Assembly: GCF_047920995.1 (NCBI RefSeq)
Contig: NZ_JBLRWZ010000004.1
Location: 47,712 to 111,711, forward strand
DNA: 64,000 nt
DNA from: Aliidiomarina sp047920995
GTDB taxonomy: Bacteria; Pseudomonadota; Gammaproteobacteria; Enterobacterales; Alteromonadaceae
Reading direction: 5' to 3'
Shown here: piece after piece, positions 52,160 through 61,099 of the stretch
Layout of the letters: each line of letters opens with the position of its first letter
Numbering within the stretch: position 1 is the first letter of the stretch
The notes under the pieces: generated by a model
The model's database searches: none
What the model was told of the DNA's origin: nothing
The model's input: the letters and a program-made list of their open reading frames with translations, nothing else
Program-made: the position numbers and the translations under genes

Positions 52160-53518
52160 TTATTCAACTCGCAAAATACTCATGTAATCTGGAATATCAA
52201 CATCATAATCACTATGTTCAGAAAGGTAATCACGGAAGCATTCCAAGGTATCTGGCTCGCCATGCACTAATTGAATATTCGTGCCCGCTGGCAACCTCGA
52301 TGCTTTGAGCCACTCATGAAGCTCAAAGTAATCGGCGTGGCCGGATAAACCATCGAGAATCTCAATTCGCGCGCGCACGGGAATCCAATCGCCATGCACT
52401 TTGATATGCTGCACGCCTTGCTGCATCTTTGCGCCACGTGTGCCGCCCGCTTGATAGCCAGAAAACAGTACTGTTGTTCTATGGTCTGCAAGCCAGTGTT
52501 TAAAGTGATGTAAAATACGCCCGCCGGTAGCCATGCCCGAGCCTGCAATAATAATATGCGGCCCTTGTACGCTGCCGATGGCTTTCGAATCATCTACTGT
52601 TTTGCTGTATTCGATTACCTGCTCAGCGCGCTCACATTGTTCGGCACTCAAGCGATGATACTCATGATGGCGGCGATAGATATGAGAAACTCGAATCGCC
52701 ATAGGGCTATCTAAAAACACCGGTACTTTCGGTATTTTTCCAGCATCCATTAAAGTTACAATCAGGTGCTGCAATAATTGCGCACGGCCCACTGCAAAGC
52801 TTGGAATCAGCACTACACCACCGGCTTTCATCGTGCTATTAATAATGTCTGCAAGCTGCCCACAAAGATCCACTTCTTCATGACGGCGATCACCATAGGT
52901 TGATTCCAATAACAATACATCAACTGCCGGGAGAATCTCCGGTGGCTTCATCAGCAAATCGTTGCTACGCCCAACATCACCGCTGAAGCCAACACGTTTG
53001 CCGTTGGCTTCTACTACAATACTTGCCGCACCTAAAATGTGGCCAACCGCAGTAAACTCCACGCTAATATCACCAATCTGTAGCTGTTTCTTAAACTCTA
53101 CCGAGCGGCATAGTTTAAATGCCTTCAGAGCATCATCTTCGGTGTACAAAGCTTCGGGCTTTTCATGTTTACTCAAGCGATGCTTGCCTAAATACTTAGC
53201 ATCCTCTTCTTGAATACGGCCCGAATCGGCCCACAACACTTGGCATAAATCGAGGGTGCCTTGATGGGCATACACCGGCCCACGATAACCGTGTTTGTAG
53301 AGTACAGGAACATAACCAGAATGATCGAGGTGCGCATGGGTGAGGAGCACAGCAGCAACGTTATCAATGCCCAAAGGGAGTGGTTGCCAATTGCGTTTTC
53401 GCAGCCACTTGTAACCCTGAAATAACCCGCAATCAATAAGAATGCGGGTTGTTTCAGTTTCTACTAAATACTTAGAGCCAGTAACTGTTTCCGTGCCGCC
53501 AAGAAATACAATGCGCAT
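52160..53518 (-). CDS. Beta-CASP metallo-beta-lactamase, RNase J/CPSF73-like
   Basis: 452 residues from the ATG at 53516-53518 (GGAG six bases upstream). The MBL domain has the zinc motif LTHAHLDHSGYVP and FSGDVG. The beta-CASP insert begins LLLESTYGDRRH and contains SFAVGRAQ; the C-terminal part has GSGMATGGRILHH and the RMMBL end with LSGHADYFEL. These are hallmarks of RNA-cleaving enzymes related to CPSF73. No DNA or RNA target is known for this bacterial subgroup. First gene of the leftward cluster reaching the phospholipase D gene. Confidence 0.9.
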   Translation of the reverse strand: MRIVFLGGTETVTGSKYLVETETTRILIDCGLFQGYKWLRKRNWQPLPLGIDNVAAVLLTHAHLDHSGYVPVLYKHGYRGPVYAHQGTLDLCQVLWADSGRIQEEDAKYLGKHRLSKHEKPEALYTEDDALKAFKLCRSVEFKKQLQIGDISVEFTAVGHILGAASIVVEANGKRVGFSGDVGRSNDLLMKPPEILPAVDVLLLESTYGDRRHEEVDLCGQLADIINSTMKAGGVVLIPSFAVGRAQLLQHLIVTLMDAGKIPKVPVFLDSPMAIRVSHIYRRHHEYHRLSAEQCERAEQVIEYSKTVDDSKAIGSVQGPHIIIAGSGMATGGRILHHFKHWLADHRTTVLFSGYQAGGTRGAKMQQGVQHIKVHGDWIPVRARIEILDGLSGHADYFELHEWLKASRLPAGTNIQLVHGEPDTLECFRDYLSEHSDYDVDIPDYMSILRVE

Positions 53519-53642
53519 ATGCAACTCCGTTAGCAATCATAGAGTTTAAGCATAGCCCCTGTTGGGCAAGGAAACTAGAGCGCTAAAGGTTAAATTTCAC
53601 TCGTATTGGGCACAAAGCTTATTTATTTATCAACATCTTGCG

Positions 53643-54509
53643 CTAGCGCAAATTACTTGCGTGAAAGCGCAAATGTTCGTCAATAAAAGTAGCAATAAAG
53701 TAATAGCTATGATCATAGCCAGGTTGATAGCGGATATTTGCGCCAGCACCAGTTTCCGCATTGATTTTAATGATCGTATCAGTACGCAATTGCTCTGCTA
53801 GGAAGTTATCTGCGTCACCTTGATCGATTAAAATCGGCGGAATCTTCTGCTGGCCACGTTCGGCTAATAAAACCGAAGCATCGTAGGTTCGCCATTGTTG
53901 TTCATCTGCGCCTAAATAGCCGTTAAATGCCTTCTTTCCCCAACTACAGTGCATCGGATTTACAATTGGCGCAAATGCCGAAATTGAACTGTAGCGCTCG
54001 CTGTTTCGTAAGCCGATTACTAACGCACCATGGCCACCCATGGAGTGTCCGCTGATGGCTCGATCTGCAGTAATCGGCAGCCCCGCCTCTACCAACGTTG
54101 GTAGTTCATACACGATGTAATCGTACATTTGATAATTTTGGGCAAAAGGTTCTTGCGTTGCATTCACATAAAACCCTGCACCTAAGCCGAAATCATAAGC
54201 GCCATCGGGATCATCAGCTACACCCTCGCCACGCGGGCTCGTATCAGGAATAATTAAAGCGATGCCTAGCTCGGCAGCTGCCCGCTGAGCTCCTGATTTA
54301 CTTGAGAAATTTTCATCCGTACAGGTTAAACCAGAAAGCCAATACACCGCAGGAACCGCTTGTTGTGCCGCTTGTGGCGGCAAAAATACAGAAAATTCCA
54401 TACTACAATTTAGCGTTTCGGAACGGTGCGAGAAACGCAGCTGCTGGCCACCAAACACTTTCTTTTGATCAGTTAATTCAACATCTGCGCGCTTGCTGAA
54501 ATACTCCAT
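53643..54509 (-). CDS. fghA: S-formylglutathione hydrolase
   Basis: 288 residues; releases formate and glutathione from S-formylglutathione, the second step of formaldehyde removal. Esterase D fold with oxyanion region YWLSGLTCTDENF, nucleophile in SGHSMGGHGAL, Asp in DQGDADNFL and His in GYDHSYYF. AAGGAGG precedes the ATG. It lies 34 bases after the formaldehyde dehydrogenase gene and forms an operon with it. E. coli paralogues are called frmB and yeiG. Confidence 0.95.
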   Translation of the reverse strand: MEYFSKRADVELTDQKKVFGGQQLRFSHRSETLNCSMEFSVFLPPQAAQQAVPAVYWLSGLTCTDENFSSKSGAQRAAAELGIALIIPDTSPRGEGVADDPDGAYDFGLGAGFYVNATQEPFAQNYQMYDYIVYELPTLVEAGLPITADRAISGHSMGGHGALVIGLRNSERYSSISAFAPIVNPMHCSWGKKAFNGYLGADEQQWRTYDASVLLAERGQQKIPPILIDQGDADNFLAEQLRTDTIIKINAETGAGANIRYQPGYDHSYYFIATFIDEHLRFHASNLR

Positions 54510-54543
54510 GCAACCTCCTTAGCTTAAGCATGTAACGCTATGA

Positions 54544-55662
54544 TTAATAGTGAATCACGCTGCGAATCGATTTACCTTCATGCATTAAATCGAATGCTTT
54601 ATTAATATCTTCAAGGCCCATGGTATGGGTAATAAAAGTATCCAATTCATACTCACCCGCAAGATAGCGATTAACATAATCTGGCAATTGGCTACGGCCT
54701 TTTACACCACCAAACGCACTTCCTCGCCATACGCGGCCGGTAACCAACTGAAACGGCCGGGTGGAAATTTCTTCTCCAGCACCCGCAACACCAATAATTA
54801 CCGATTCACCCCAACCTTTGTGGCAACTTTCTAACGCCGAGCGCATTACTTTCACATTACCAATACATTCAAATGAATAATCAACACCACCATCAGTGAG
54901 TTCTACAATTACATCTTGAATCGGCTTATCGTAATCATTTGGATTAATGCATTCAGTAGCACCAAGCTTTTTCGCGATATCAAATTTCGATTCATTAATA
55001 TCAATGGCTATAATTCGGCTTGCACCAGCCATTACTGCACCAATAATCACTGATAAGCCAATACCACCAAGGCCAAATATCGCTACGGTATCGCCTGCTT
55101 CTACCTTTGCCGTATTCTTTACTGCACCCATCCCTGTTGTTACACCACAGCCAAGTAAACACACTTTCTCTAATGGTGCTTCTTTGTTAATTTTCGCCAG
55201 CGCTATTTCCGGAACTACAGTGCGTTCCGCAAAAGTACTGGTGCCCATATAATGGAAAATAGGCTGGCCGTCTTTGTAGAAGCGCGTAGTGCCATCAGGC
55301 ATTAACCCTTTACCTTGAGTGCTGCGAATCGCTTGGCAAAGATTCGTTTTACCGGACGTGCAAAACTTACATTCACCGCATTCAGGAGTGTATAACGGAA
55401 TCACATGATCGCCCACTGCAACTGAAGTAACGCCTTCACCGATAGCTTCTACAATACCGGCCCCTTCGTGGCCCAGAATTGCCGGGAAAATACCCTCAGG
55501 ATCAGCGCCCGACAAAGTGTACGCATCGGTATGGCAAACGCCTGTGGCCACAATACGCACTAGCACTTCGCCCTTTTGCGGCGGCATCAAATCTACTTCT
55601 TCTATTTTTAAAGGCTCGCCGGCCGCCCAAGCTACAGCAGCGCGTGTTTTAATCATTTCCAT
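54544..55662 (-). CDS. frmA: S-(hydroxymethyl)glutathione dehydrogenase (class III alcohol dehydrogenase)
   Basis: 372 residues; oxidises the glutathione adduct of formaldehyde with NAD, and can also reduce S-nitrosoglutathione. Catalytic zinc ligands lie in GVCHTDAYT and GHEGAGIVE; the structural zinc site is ECGECKFCTSGKTNLC. NAD fold: FGLGGIGLSVIIGA. The ATG at 55660-55662 has AAGGA seven bases upstream; an ATG eight codons earlier is less likely. No FrmR-type repressor is nearby; a LysR gene is divergent, 136 bases away. Confidence 0.96.
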   Translation of the reverse strand: MEMIKTRAAVAWAAGEPLKIEEVDLMPPQKGEVLVRIVATGVCHTDAYTLSGADPEGIFPAILGHEGAGIVEAIGEGVTSVAVGDHVIPLYTPECGECKFCTSGKTNLCQAIRSTQGKGLMPDGTTRFYKDGQPIFHYMGTSTFAERTVVPEIALAKINKEAPLEKVCLLGCGVTTGMGAVKNTAKVEAGDTVAIFGLGGIGLSVIIGAVMAGASRIIAIDINESKFDIAKKLGATECINPNDYDKPIQDVIVELTDGGVDYSFECIGNVKVMRSALESCHKGWGESVIIGVAGAGEEISTRPFQLVTGRVWRGSAFGGVKGRSQLPDYVNRYLAGEYELDTFITHTMGLEDINKAFDLMHEGKSIRSVIHY

Positions 55663-55798
55663 GTTTGATTCCTTCTTATATTCCATGCGCTATTGCACAT
55701 GATGCATATCAACAGTGTAGTACATTGTAATTGTTTCTTACTGAATGATAATGGCGTATAGTTAAATTCACTTTTTCATATATGGAATAATCGCTGCG

Positions 55799-56671
55799 AT
55801 GACCAAGATTTGGCAAGGCATTAGCGAATTTACTGCTGTAGCGGATACCGGCAGCTTCACTGAGGCTGCTAAACGTTTGCAGATATCGGTAGCGCAAGTG
55901 AGCCGAAATATTAGTGAATTAGAGCATCGCTTGGATATAAAACTGTTATACCGCTCTACTCGCAAAGTCAGTTTAAGTGAGGAAGGTGCACTTTACCTGC
56001 AGCATTGCCGCAACCTAGTTAGTAGCCTAGATGAAGCGAATCGCACTATTACTAATTTAAAGGCAACGCCGCGCGGGCTATTAAAGATCACCGCACCGGT
56101 GTATTACGGCGAATATCACCTAGCCCCATTACTCAACGAATTCTTAGCTATATACCCAGAAGTTGAGCTCGATTTACACCTTACCAATAATAAGCTCGAT
56201 CTCATTCAAGGTGGCTTTGATTTGGCTATTCGCCTTGGCCAACTCGAAAGCTCATCACTGATTGCCAAGCGCTTAGCAAACCGAACTCAGCATATTGTTG
56301 CCGCGCCTAATTACTTAGCAAGCAAGGGTACACCATATACTATCGCCGATTTGCATCAGCACCAATGCTTAGTGGGCAGTGTGGAAGGTTGGCGCCTACG
56401 CGATAGTACGGGTAAAACTGTAATCACCAAACCTAAAGGCCGCATGCGCTGTAATAGCGGCCCCACGCTATTAAATGCGGCGATACAAGGGTTGGGATTG
56501 GTGCAGCTACCGGATTACTATGTTCAAAGCGCGCTAAGCGCTGGCGATTTAGTAGCAGTTCTAGAAGATTTTCGTTTACCCGATGATGGTATTTGGGCGG
56601 TATACCCGCAAAATAGGCATCTCTCAGCAAAAGTGCGCCGGTTGGTAGAATTCCTTGCTGCGCGTTTATAG
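55799..56671 (+). CDS. LysR family transcriptional regulator
   Basis: 290 residues. N-terminal winged helix-turn-helix (about 5-62): ISEFTAVADTGSFTEAAKRLQISVAQVSRNISELEHRL. The C-terminal effector domain (about 88-288) contains GLLKITAPVYYGEYHLAPLLNEFLA and FDLAIRLG, the CrgA-like subgroup. LysR proteins commonly control the gene read away from them, so it may regulate frmA-fghA from the 136-base shared promoter region; the inducer is unknown. Confidence 0.9.
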   Translation: MTKIWQGISEFTAVADTGSFTEAAKRLQISVAQVSRNISELEHRLDIKLLYRSTRKVSLSEEGALYLQHCRNLVSSLDEANRTITNLKATPRGLLKITAPVYYGEYHLAPLLNEFLAIYPEVELDLHLTNNKLDLIQGGFDLAIRLGQLESSSLIAKRLANRTQHIVAAPNYLASKGTPYTIADLHQHQCLVGSVEGWRLRDSTGKTVITKPKGRMRCNSGPTLLNAAIQGLGLVQLPDYYVQSALSAGDLVAVLEDFRLPDDGIWAVYPQNRHLSAKVRRLVEFLAARL

Positions 56672-56755
56672 CCTACCGGGCGATGCTAAGGTTATATAAA
56701 AGTACTGTAAAGTGTGGCAAATTAGCACAAGGTAATATTAGATACGGGAGTAAGC

Positions 56756-57628
56756 ATGAACGGGTTAGATTTTCAGGTAAAAGCGTTTTTAGATAACGAT
56801 AGCGAAACCTTTAGTTACATTGTATACGAAGGCTCAGGGAAATACGGAGTAATTATTGATCCGGTACTTGATTTCGATCCGCAAGCTGGCAGCACAAGCA
56901 CCCGCAGTGCTGAAGAAATGCTCACATTTGTACGCGAGCAAAAACTTACCATTCCGTGGATACTTGAAACTCACGCTCATGCAGATCACCTCTCAGCGGC
57001 ACCATTTTTGCGCGATGCCTTGCATGCCAAAATCGGCATTGGTACGCACATCACTAAAGTACAAAGCATATTTAAAGATGTGTTTAATCTAGAGAAGGAA
57101 TTTCTACCCAACGGAGAGCAATTTGATGCTCTATTCGCCGATGGTGATACATTTGCTGTGGGCAGTTTACACTTTCAAGTAATTCACAGCCCAGGCCATA
57201 CCCCAGCGGATCTTGCCTATCTCATTAATGGCAAAGCTCTGTTCGTTGGCGATACCCTATTTTTACCCGATGTAGGTACCGCGCGTTGTGATTTTCCGGG
57301 CGGTAGCGCGGCCACACTATTTAACTCCATTCGCAAGCTTCTGAGTTACCCAGATGAAACACAAATCTTTATCTGCCATGATTATCCGCCAGCAGGCCGA
57401 GCTCACCAATTTGTAACCACTGTTGCAGAGCAACGTGCGAATAATATTCACGTGCGTAACGATGTTACCGCAGCCGAATTTGTACGTATGCGCGAAGAAC
57501 GAGATGCAACACTAGCAATGCCGCGTTTGATTTTACCGGCAATTCAGGTGAATATCCGTGCTGGTGAAATGCCTCCTGCGGAAGATAATGGCATCGTATA
57601 TTTAAAGATTCCGTTGAATCAATTATGA
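56756..57628 (+). CDS. MBL-fold persulfide dioxygenase-like hydrolase (Blh/ETHE1 group)
   Basis: 290 residues. Metal site THAHADHLSAA (about 72-82), HSPGHTPADL and GDTLFLPDVGTARCDFPGGSA, the last specific to ETHE1-like persulfide dioxygenases, which oxidise glutathione persulfide using non-haem iron. FICHDYPP supplies the last histidine. Length is near the Blh type rather than glyoxalase II. A sulfur role is inferred from family; no rhodanese or sulfide quinone reductase gene is adjacent. The next gene encodes a membrane thioredoxin-like protein. Confidence 0.82.
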   Translation: MNGLDFQVKAFLDNDSETFSYIVYEGSGKYGVIIDPVLDFDPQAGSTSTRSAEEMLTFVREQKLTIPWILETHAHADHLSAAPFLRDALHAKIGIGTHITKVQSIFKDVFNLEKEFLPNGEQFDALFADGDTFAVGSLHFQVIHSPGHTPADLAYLINGKALFVGDTLFLPDVGTARCDFPGGSAATLFNSIRKLLSYPDETQIFICHDYPPAGRAHQFVTTVAEQRANNIHVRNDVTAAEFVRMREERDATLAMPRLILPAIQVNIRAGEMPPAEDNGIVYLKIPLNQL

Positions 57629-57744
57629 GAAGCGAGTTCAACATGAGTAGTAGCAGGCCTCAGCAACTGTGGGATGAGAACTTCGCCAGCAAGAAATGGC
57701 TGCTAATACGAGCCAATATTACCCATTAAAATACAAGGTAGGTT

Positions 57745-58548
57745 ATGTCTGTTTCATTTGGCCCATTTGCTATGGGTATGCCGCAATTCATATTTATTCT
57801 TGCCGTGGTGATCACGATGCTTGCCGCTTGGTTGATTGGTAAGCGTTATAAACTATCCATCAGCGATGCCGTATTTCATGTTCTCGCCGTGAGCATCATT
57901 GTGGCTCGAATCAGTTTTGTGATTCGATATTTTGAGCTTTATGCGGAGGCGCCTTGGCAAATTATTAATATTCGCGATGGCGGCTTTGATTTATGGGCTG
58001 GGGTTATCGGTGGTTTACTCATGGCAACCTGGGAAATTAGCCGTAACCGTAAAGTGTGGCAACCCCTAGCTATTGCATGTATTACCGGCGTAGTTGCTTA
58101 CAGTGCTATGCAAGGGTTCTATCAACACCGTTACGGCGGTGAATTATTTGTGCCCCGCATACAAGCGCAAACCTTAGATGAGCGTAGCGTTTATCTAGAT
58201 CGCGAATATCGTGGCAAACCTATGGTTGTGAACTTATGGGCTACTTGGTGCCCACCTTGCGTGCGCGAAATGCCACTGCTGGAGGATGCACAAGCAAAAT
58301 GGCCCGATGTTGCCATCGTTACGGTAAACCAAGGCGATAGCAAAGATATGGTGCTCAACTTTGTTGCCGAGCAAGGCTTAAACCTAAACGATATGTTATT
58401 GGATACCAATAGCCGCTTAAGTAACGAAATTGGTTCATTTGCGTTACCCACCACATTATTTTTTAATGCCGATGGTATGCTAATTGATACCCATGTTGGT
58501 GAGTTTTCAGCTGCGCGGTTACAACAAGCTATCGAACGAATTCGCTAA
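57745..58548 (+). CDS. Lgt-like membrane domain fused to TlpA/thioredoxin domain
   Basis: 267 residues. The first about 125 have four hydrophobic helices and resemble prolipoprotein diacylglyceryl transferase in SIIVARISFVIRYFE and IRDGGFDLWAGVIGG; the catalytic HGG of true Lgt is replaced by WAG, so lipid transfer is unlikely. Residues about 140-267 are a TlpA-like thioredoxin with WCPPC at 168-172 and cis-Pro in SFALPTTLFF, facing the periplasm. It may reduce disulfides or persulfides outside the membrane. Its stop overlaps that of the convergent VWA gene. Confidence 0.82.
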   Translation: MSVSFGPFAMGMPQFIFILAVVITMLAAWLIGKRYKLSISDAVFHVLAVSIIVARISFVIRYFELYAEAPWQIINIRDGGFDLWAGVIGGLLMATWEISRNRKVWQPLAIACITGVVAYSAMQGFYQHRYGGELFVPRIQAQTLDERSVYLDREYRGKPMVVNLWATWCPPCVREMPLLEDAQAKWPDVAIVTVNQGDSKDMVLNFVAEQGLNLNDMLLDTNSRLSNEIGSFALPTTLFFNADGMLIDTHVGEFSAARLQQAIERIR

Positions 58549-59711
58549 CGTAGCGCGGCAATTGCTGAACTTAAGCCATCTAAGGTGAGCGGAAACATGC
58601 GGTTTTCCATGATTTCCGCCATCATTTGTACCGAATGATAATAACCCCAGCGGTTTTGTGGCTGTGGATTTAACCAAGCTGCCTTAGGGTAATGGTTAAG
58701 CAAGCGCTGCATCCATACCTGCCCTGGCTCTTCATTCCAATGCTCCACACTGCCACCTGGATAAGCGATTTCATAGGGCCCCATGGTGGCATCGCCCACG
58801 AAAATCAGCTTGTAATCATTACCATACTTATTGAGCACTTCGGCAAGCGGGGTTTGCTCATGCAAACGCCGTTGGTTGCTTTTCCACACGCCTTCATACA
58901 CGCAATTATGAAAGTAATAGAACTCGAGGTGTTTGAATTCAGAGCGAACTGCTGCAAAGAGTTGCTGGCACTCATAAATATAATCATCCATTGAGCCGCC
59001 AACATCAAACAAAATAAGAACTTTGATCGCGTTATGGCGCTCCGGCTGCCAACGTAGATCTAACATACCTTGCTTGCCCGTAGCTCGAATCGTTTCTGCT
59101 AAATCAAGTTCGCTAGCTGCCCCAGTACGGGCAAATTTACGCAGCTTTCGCAATGCTAACTTAATATTGCGATTACTGAGCTCTGCATCGGTATCCAAAT
59201 CAGCGAATTCGCGCTTATCCCACACTTTTACCGCGCGGCGGGCATTACTACCCTCTTGGCCAATACGAATACCTTCCGGATTATACCCATAGGCACCAAA
59301 AGGCGAAGTGCCGCCAGTACCAATCCATTTATTACCGCCGGCATGGCGCTTTTGCTGCTCGGCTAACCGTTCATTGAATTGTTTTAACAGTTCATCTAGG
59401 CCACCAAGCGCTTGCAGCTTTGCTTTATCTTCATCACTGAGTTGGCGTTGTAAGCTCTTTTGCAACCATTCCTGCGGAATACTGGCAGCAATATCTACTT
59501 CATTTACGCCCGCAAAATATTCTGCAAATGCTCGATCAAAGCGATCATACTGGCTTTCATCTTTCACCAATATCATGCGCGATAAGGCGTAGAAATCGTC
59601 CACACTGGCAAAAACAACCTGCTGCTCTAATGCATTCAGCAAATCCAATAGCTCGGTAATACTTACCTTTAAACCGTGCACTCGTAGCCGAAAAAAGAAT
59701 TCAATTAGCAT
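58545..59711 (-). CDS. CoxE-like VWA domain protein
   Basis: 388-residue cytoplasmic protein. An N-terminal helical region (about 1-110) is followed by a glycine-rich linker and a von Willebrand A domain from about 220. The metal-site motif is DVGGSMD, where the first serine of the usual D-x-S-x-S is glycine. It is encoded 4 bases after a MoxR AAA+ ATPase. Such pairs act as chaperones that insert metals or mature other proteins; the client is not evident from the neighbours. Confidence 0.87.
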   Translation of the reverse strand: MLIEFFFRLRVHGLKVSITELLDLLNALEQQVVFASVDDFYALSRMILVKDESQYDRFDRAFAEYFAGVNEVDIAASIPQEWLQKSLQRQLSDEDKAKLQALGGLDELLKQFNERLAEQQKRHAGGNKWIGTGGTSPFGAYGYNPEGIRIGQEGSNARRAVKVWDKREFADLDTDAELSNRNIKLALRKLRKFARTGAASELDLAETIRATGKQGMLDLRWQPERHNAIKVLILFDVGGSMDDYIYECQQLFAAVRSEFKHLEFYYFHNCVYEGVWKSNQRRLHEQTPLAEVLNKYGNDYKLIFVGDATMGPYEIAYPGGSVEHWNEEPGQVWMQRLLNHYPKAAWLNPQPQNRWGYYHSVQMMAEIMENRMFPLTLDGLSSAIAALR

Positions 59712-59715
59712 CGGA

Positions 59716-60588
59716 TTACCGTGAGTTACGACGAGCCATAAAGGCTAACTTTTCAACTAATTCCACATCTTGCTCGTTTTTTAATAACGCACCGAACATG
59801 GGCATTAAGCCGCTTTGGCTATTTGCTAAATCTTGCGGCGACACTTCCTCTACCAGTAATAGCTTCAACCAATCTAAAAGCTCCGATGTAGAGGGTTTTT
59901 TCTTTAAGTTCGGCACTTGGCGTAAATCAAAAAACACTTCTAATGCGGTAGCCAGCAGTTGCTTCTGTATATTTGGGTAATGCACTTGCACAATAGCTGC
60001 CAGCGTTTCCGCATCCGGGAAGCGAATATAATGAAAGAAACAGCGGCGCAAGAAGGCATCGGGAAGCTCTTTCTCATTATTCGAGGTAATGATCACAATA
60101 GGACGTTGCTGCGCTTTAATCTGCTCACCAGTTTCATAAACATGAAACTCCATCTGATCCAGCTCATGCAATAAATCATTGGGGAATTCGATATCGGCTT
60201 TATCAATTTCATCAATCAGTAACACAGGGCGCTTCTCAGCTGTAAATGCCTGCCATAGCTTGCCTGGTTTGATGTAATTACTAATGTCGTGTACTCGTTC
60301 ACTACCTAATTGGCTATCACGTAAGCGCGATACAGCATCATACTCATACAACCCCTGCTGAGCTTTAGTAGTTGATTTGATATGCCAACGCAATAAATCG
60401 GTGTGCAAGGCCGCCGCGAGTTCTTCTGCTAGCTTTGTTTTACCAGTGCCCGGTTCACCTTTAATCAGCAACGGCTTTTGCAAGGTAACAGCCGCGTTTA
60501 CAGCCAACGCTAGCTCGCTTGATACAATATAATTCTCTGTGCTCTGAAAACCTTGCTTGTGCAAGCCCACTGTTTCATTTACCGCCAT
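59716..60588 (-). CDS. MoxR family AAA+ ATPase
   Basis: 290 residues. Walker A GEPGTGKT (about 44-51), Walker B LLIDEIDKAD (about 124-133), sensor 1 ITSNNEKELPDAFLRRC and arginine finger region are present, as is the MoxR insert. It works with the VWA protein encoded immediately downstream. No client enzyme (for example a dehydrogenase) is linked here, so the target is unknown. Confidence 0.92.
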   Translation of the reverse strand: MAVNETVGLHKQGFQSTENYIVSSELALAVNAAVTLQKPLLIKGEPGTGKTKLAEELAAALHTDLLRWHIKSTTKAQQGLYEYDAVSRLRDSQLGSERVHDISNYIKPGKLWQAFTAEKRPVLLIDEIDKADIEFPNDLLHELDQMEFHVYETGEQIKAQQRPIVIITSNNEKELPDAFLRRCFFHYIRFPDAETLAAIVQVHYPNIQKQLLATALEVFFDLRQVPNLKKKPSTSELLDWLKLLLVEEVSPQDLANSQSGLMPMFGALLKNEQDVELVEKLAFMARRNSR

Positions 60589-60674
60589 ACATCATCTCAC
60601 TTTTCGAACGCCCAAAAAATTAGCGCCATGATAACAAATCATGGCGCTAATCGCAGAACCTAAATAAATCTAAG

Positions 60675-60884
60675 TTAGGATTTATTCTTCAAGCCAGTAA
60701 GTACACCACCGATACCGATAATGGTAAGCACAGCACCAACAATCAAGAACCACATCGCGTTGTCGGTTGGTTGCCCAGTAATCGCTTCAGAAATCTGCCC
60801 TGCGGCCGATTCGCGCTCTTGCCAACCAAAATATAAAACAATTAAGCCGGCAACTAAAATAGCAAGTGATACAAATTTATTCAT
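60675..60884 (-). CDS. Small two-helix membrane protein, DUF3185-like
   Basis: 69 residues from the ATG at 60882-60884, with GGAG eight bases upstream. Helix 1 (about 4-20, VSLAILVAGLIVLYFG) and helix 2 (about 44-65, MWFLIVGAVLTIIGIGGVL) are joined by ESAAGQISEAITGQPTDNA. This pattern matches the small DUF3185 family of unknown function. It precedes moxR in the same direction, 86 bases away. Confidence 0.75.
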   Translation of the reverse strand: MNKFVSLAILVAGLIVLYFGWQERESAAGQISEAITGQPTDNAMWFLIVGAVLTIIGIGGVLTGLKNKS

Positions 60885-61099
60885 AAACACGTCTCCTATG
60901 AGATGTTGTTGTTCTTCTATCCTTTCTAGCTCATTCTTACTTTATTCGTTGTTCGTTGTTCTGTTTATTGATTTGTTTAACTCACACTTTTTTCAACTAC
61001 CCCAATAGAGTAGTTCATGTTGACCGAAAGTAAAGTTTGCTTATTAATATTTCCTTTTAATTAACAGTAAGCTACATTTATTTTCTAGAGAATCAGCAG

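Noticed and set aside
57643..57729. 28-codon open frame between the MBL gene and the Lgt/TlpA fusion (starts MSSSRPQQLWDENF).
   Set aside because: No clear Shine-Dalgarno and no recognised similarity; kept out of the gene list though it could be a small protein or a gene remnant.
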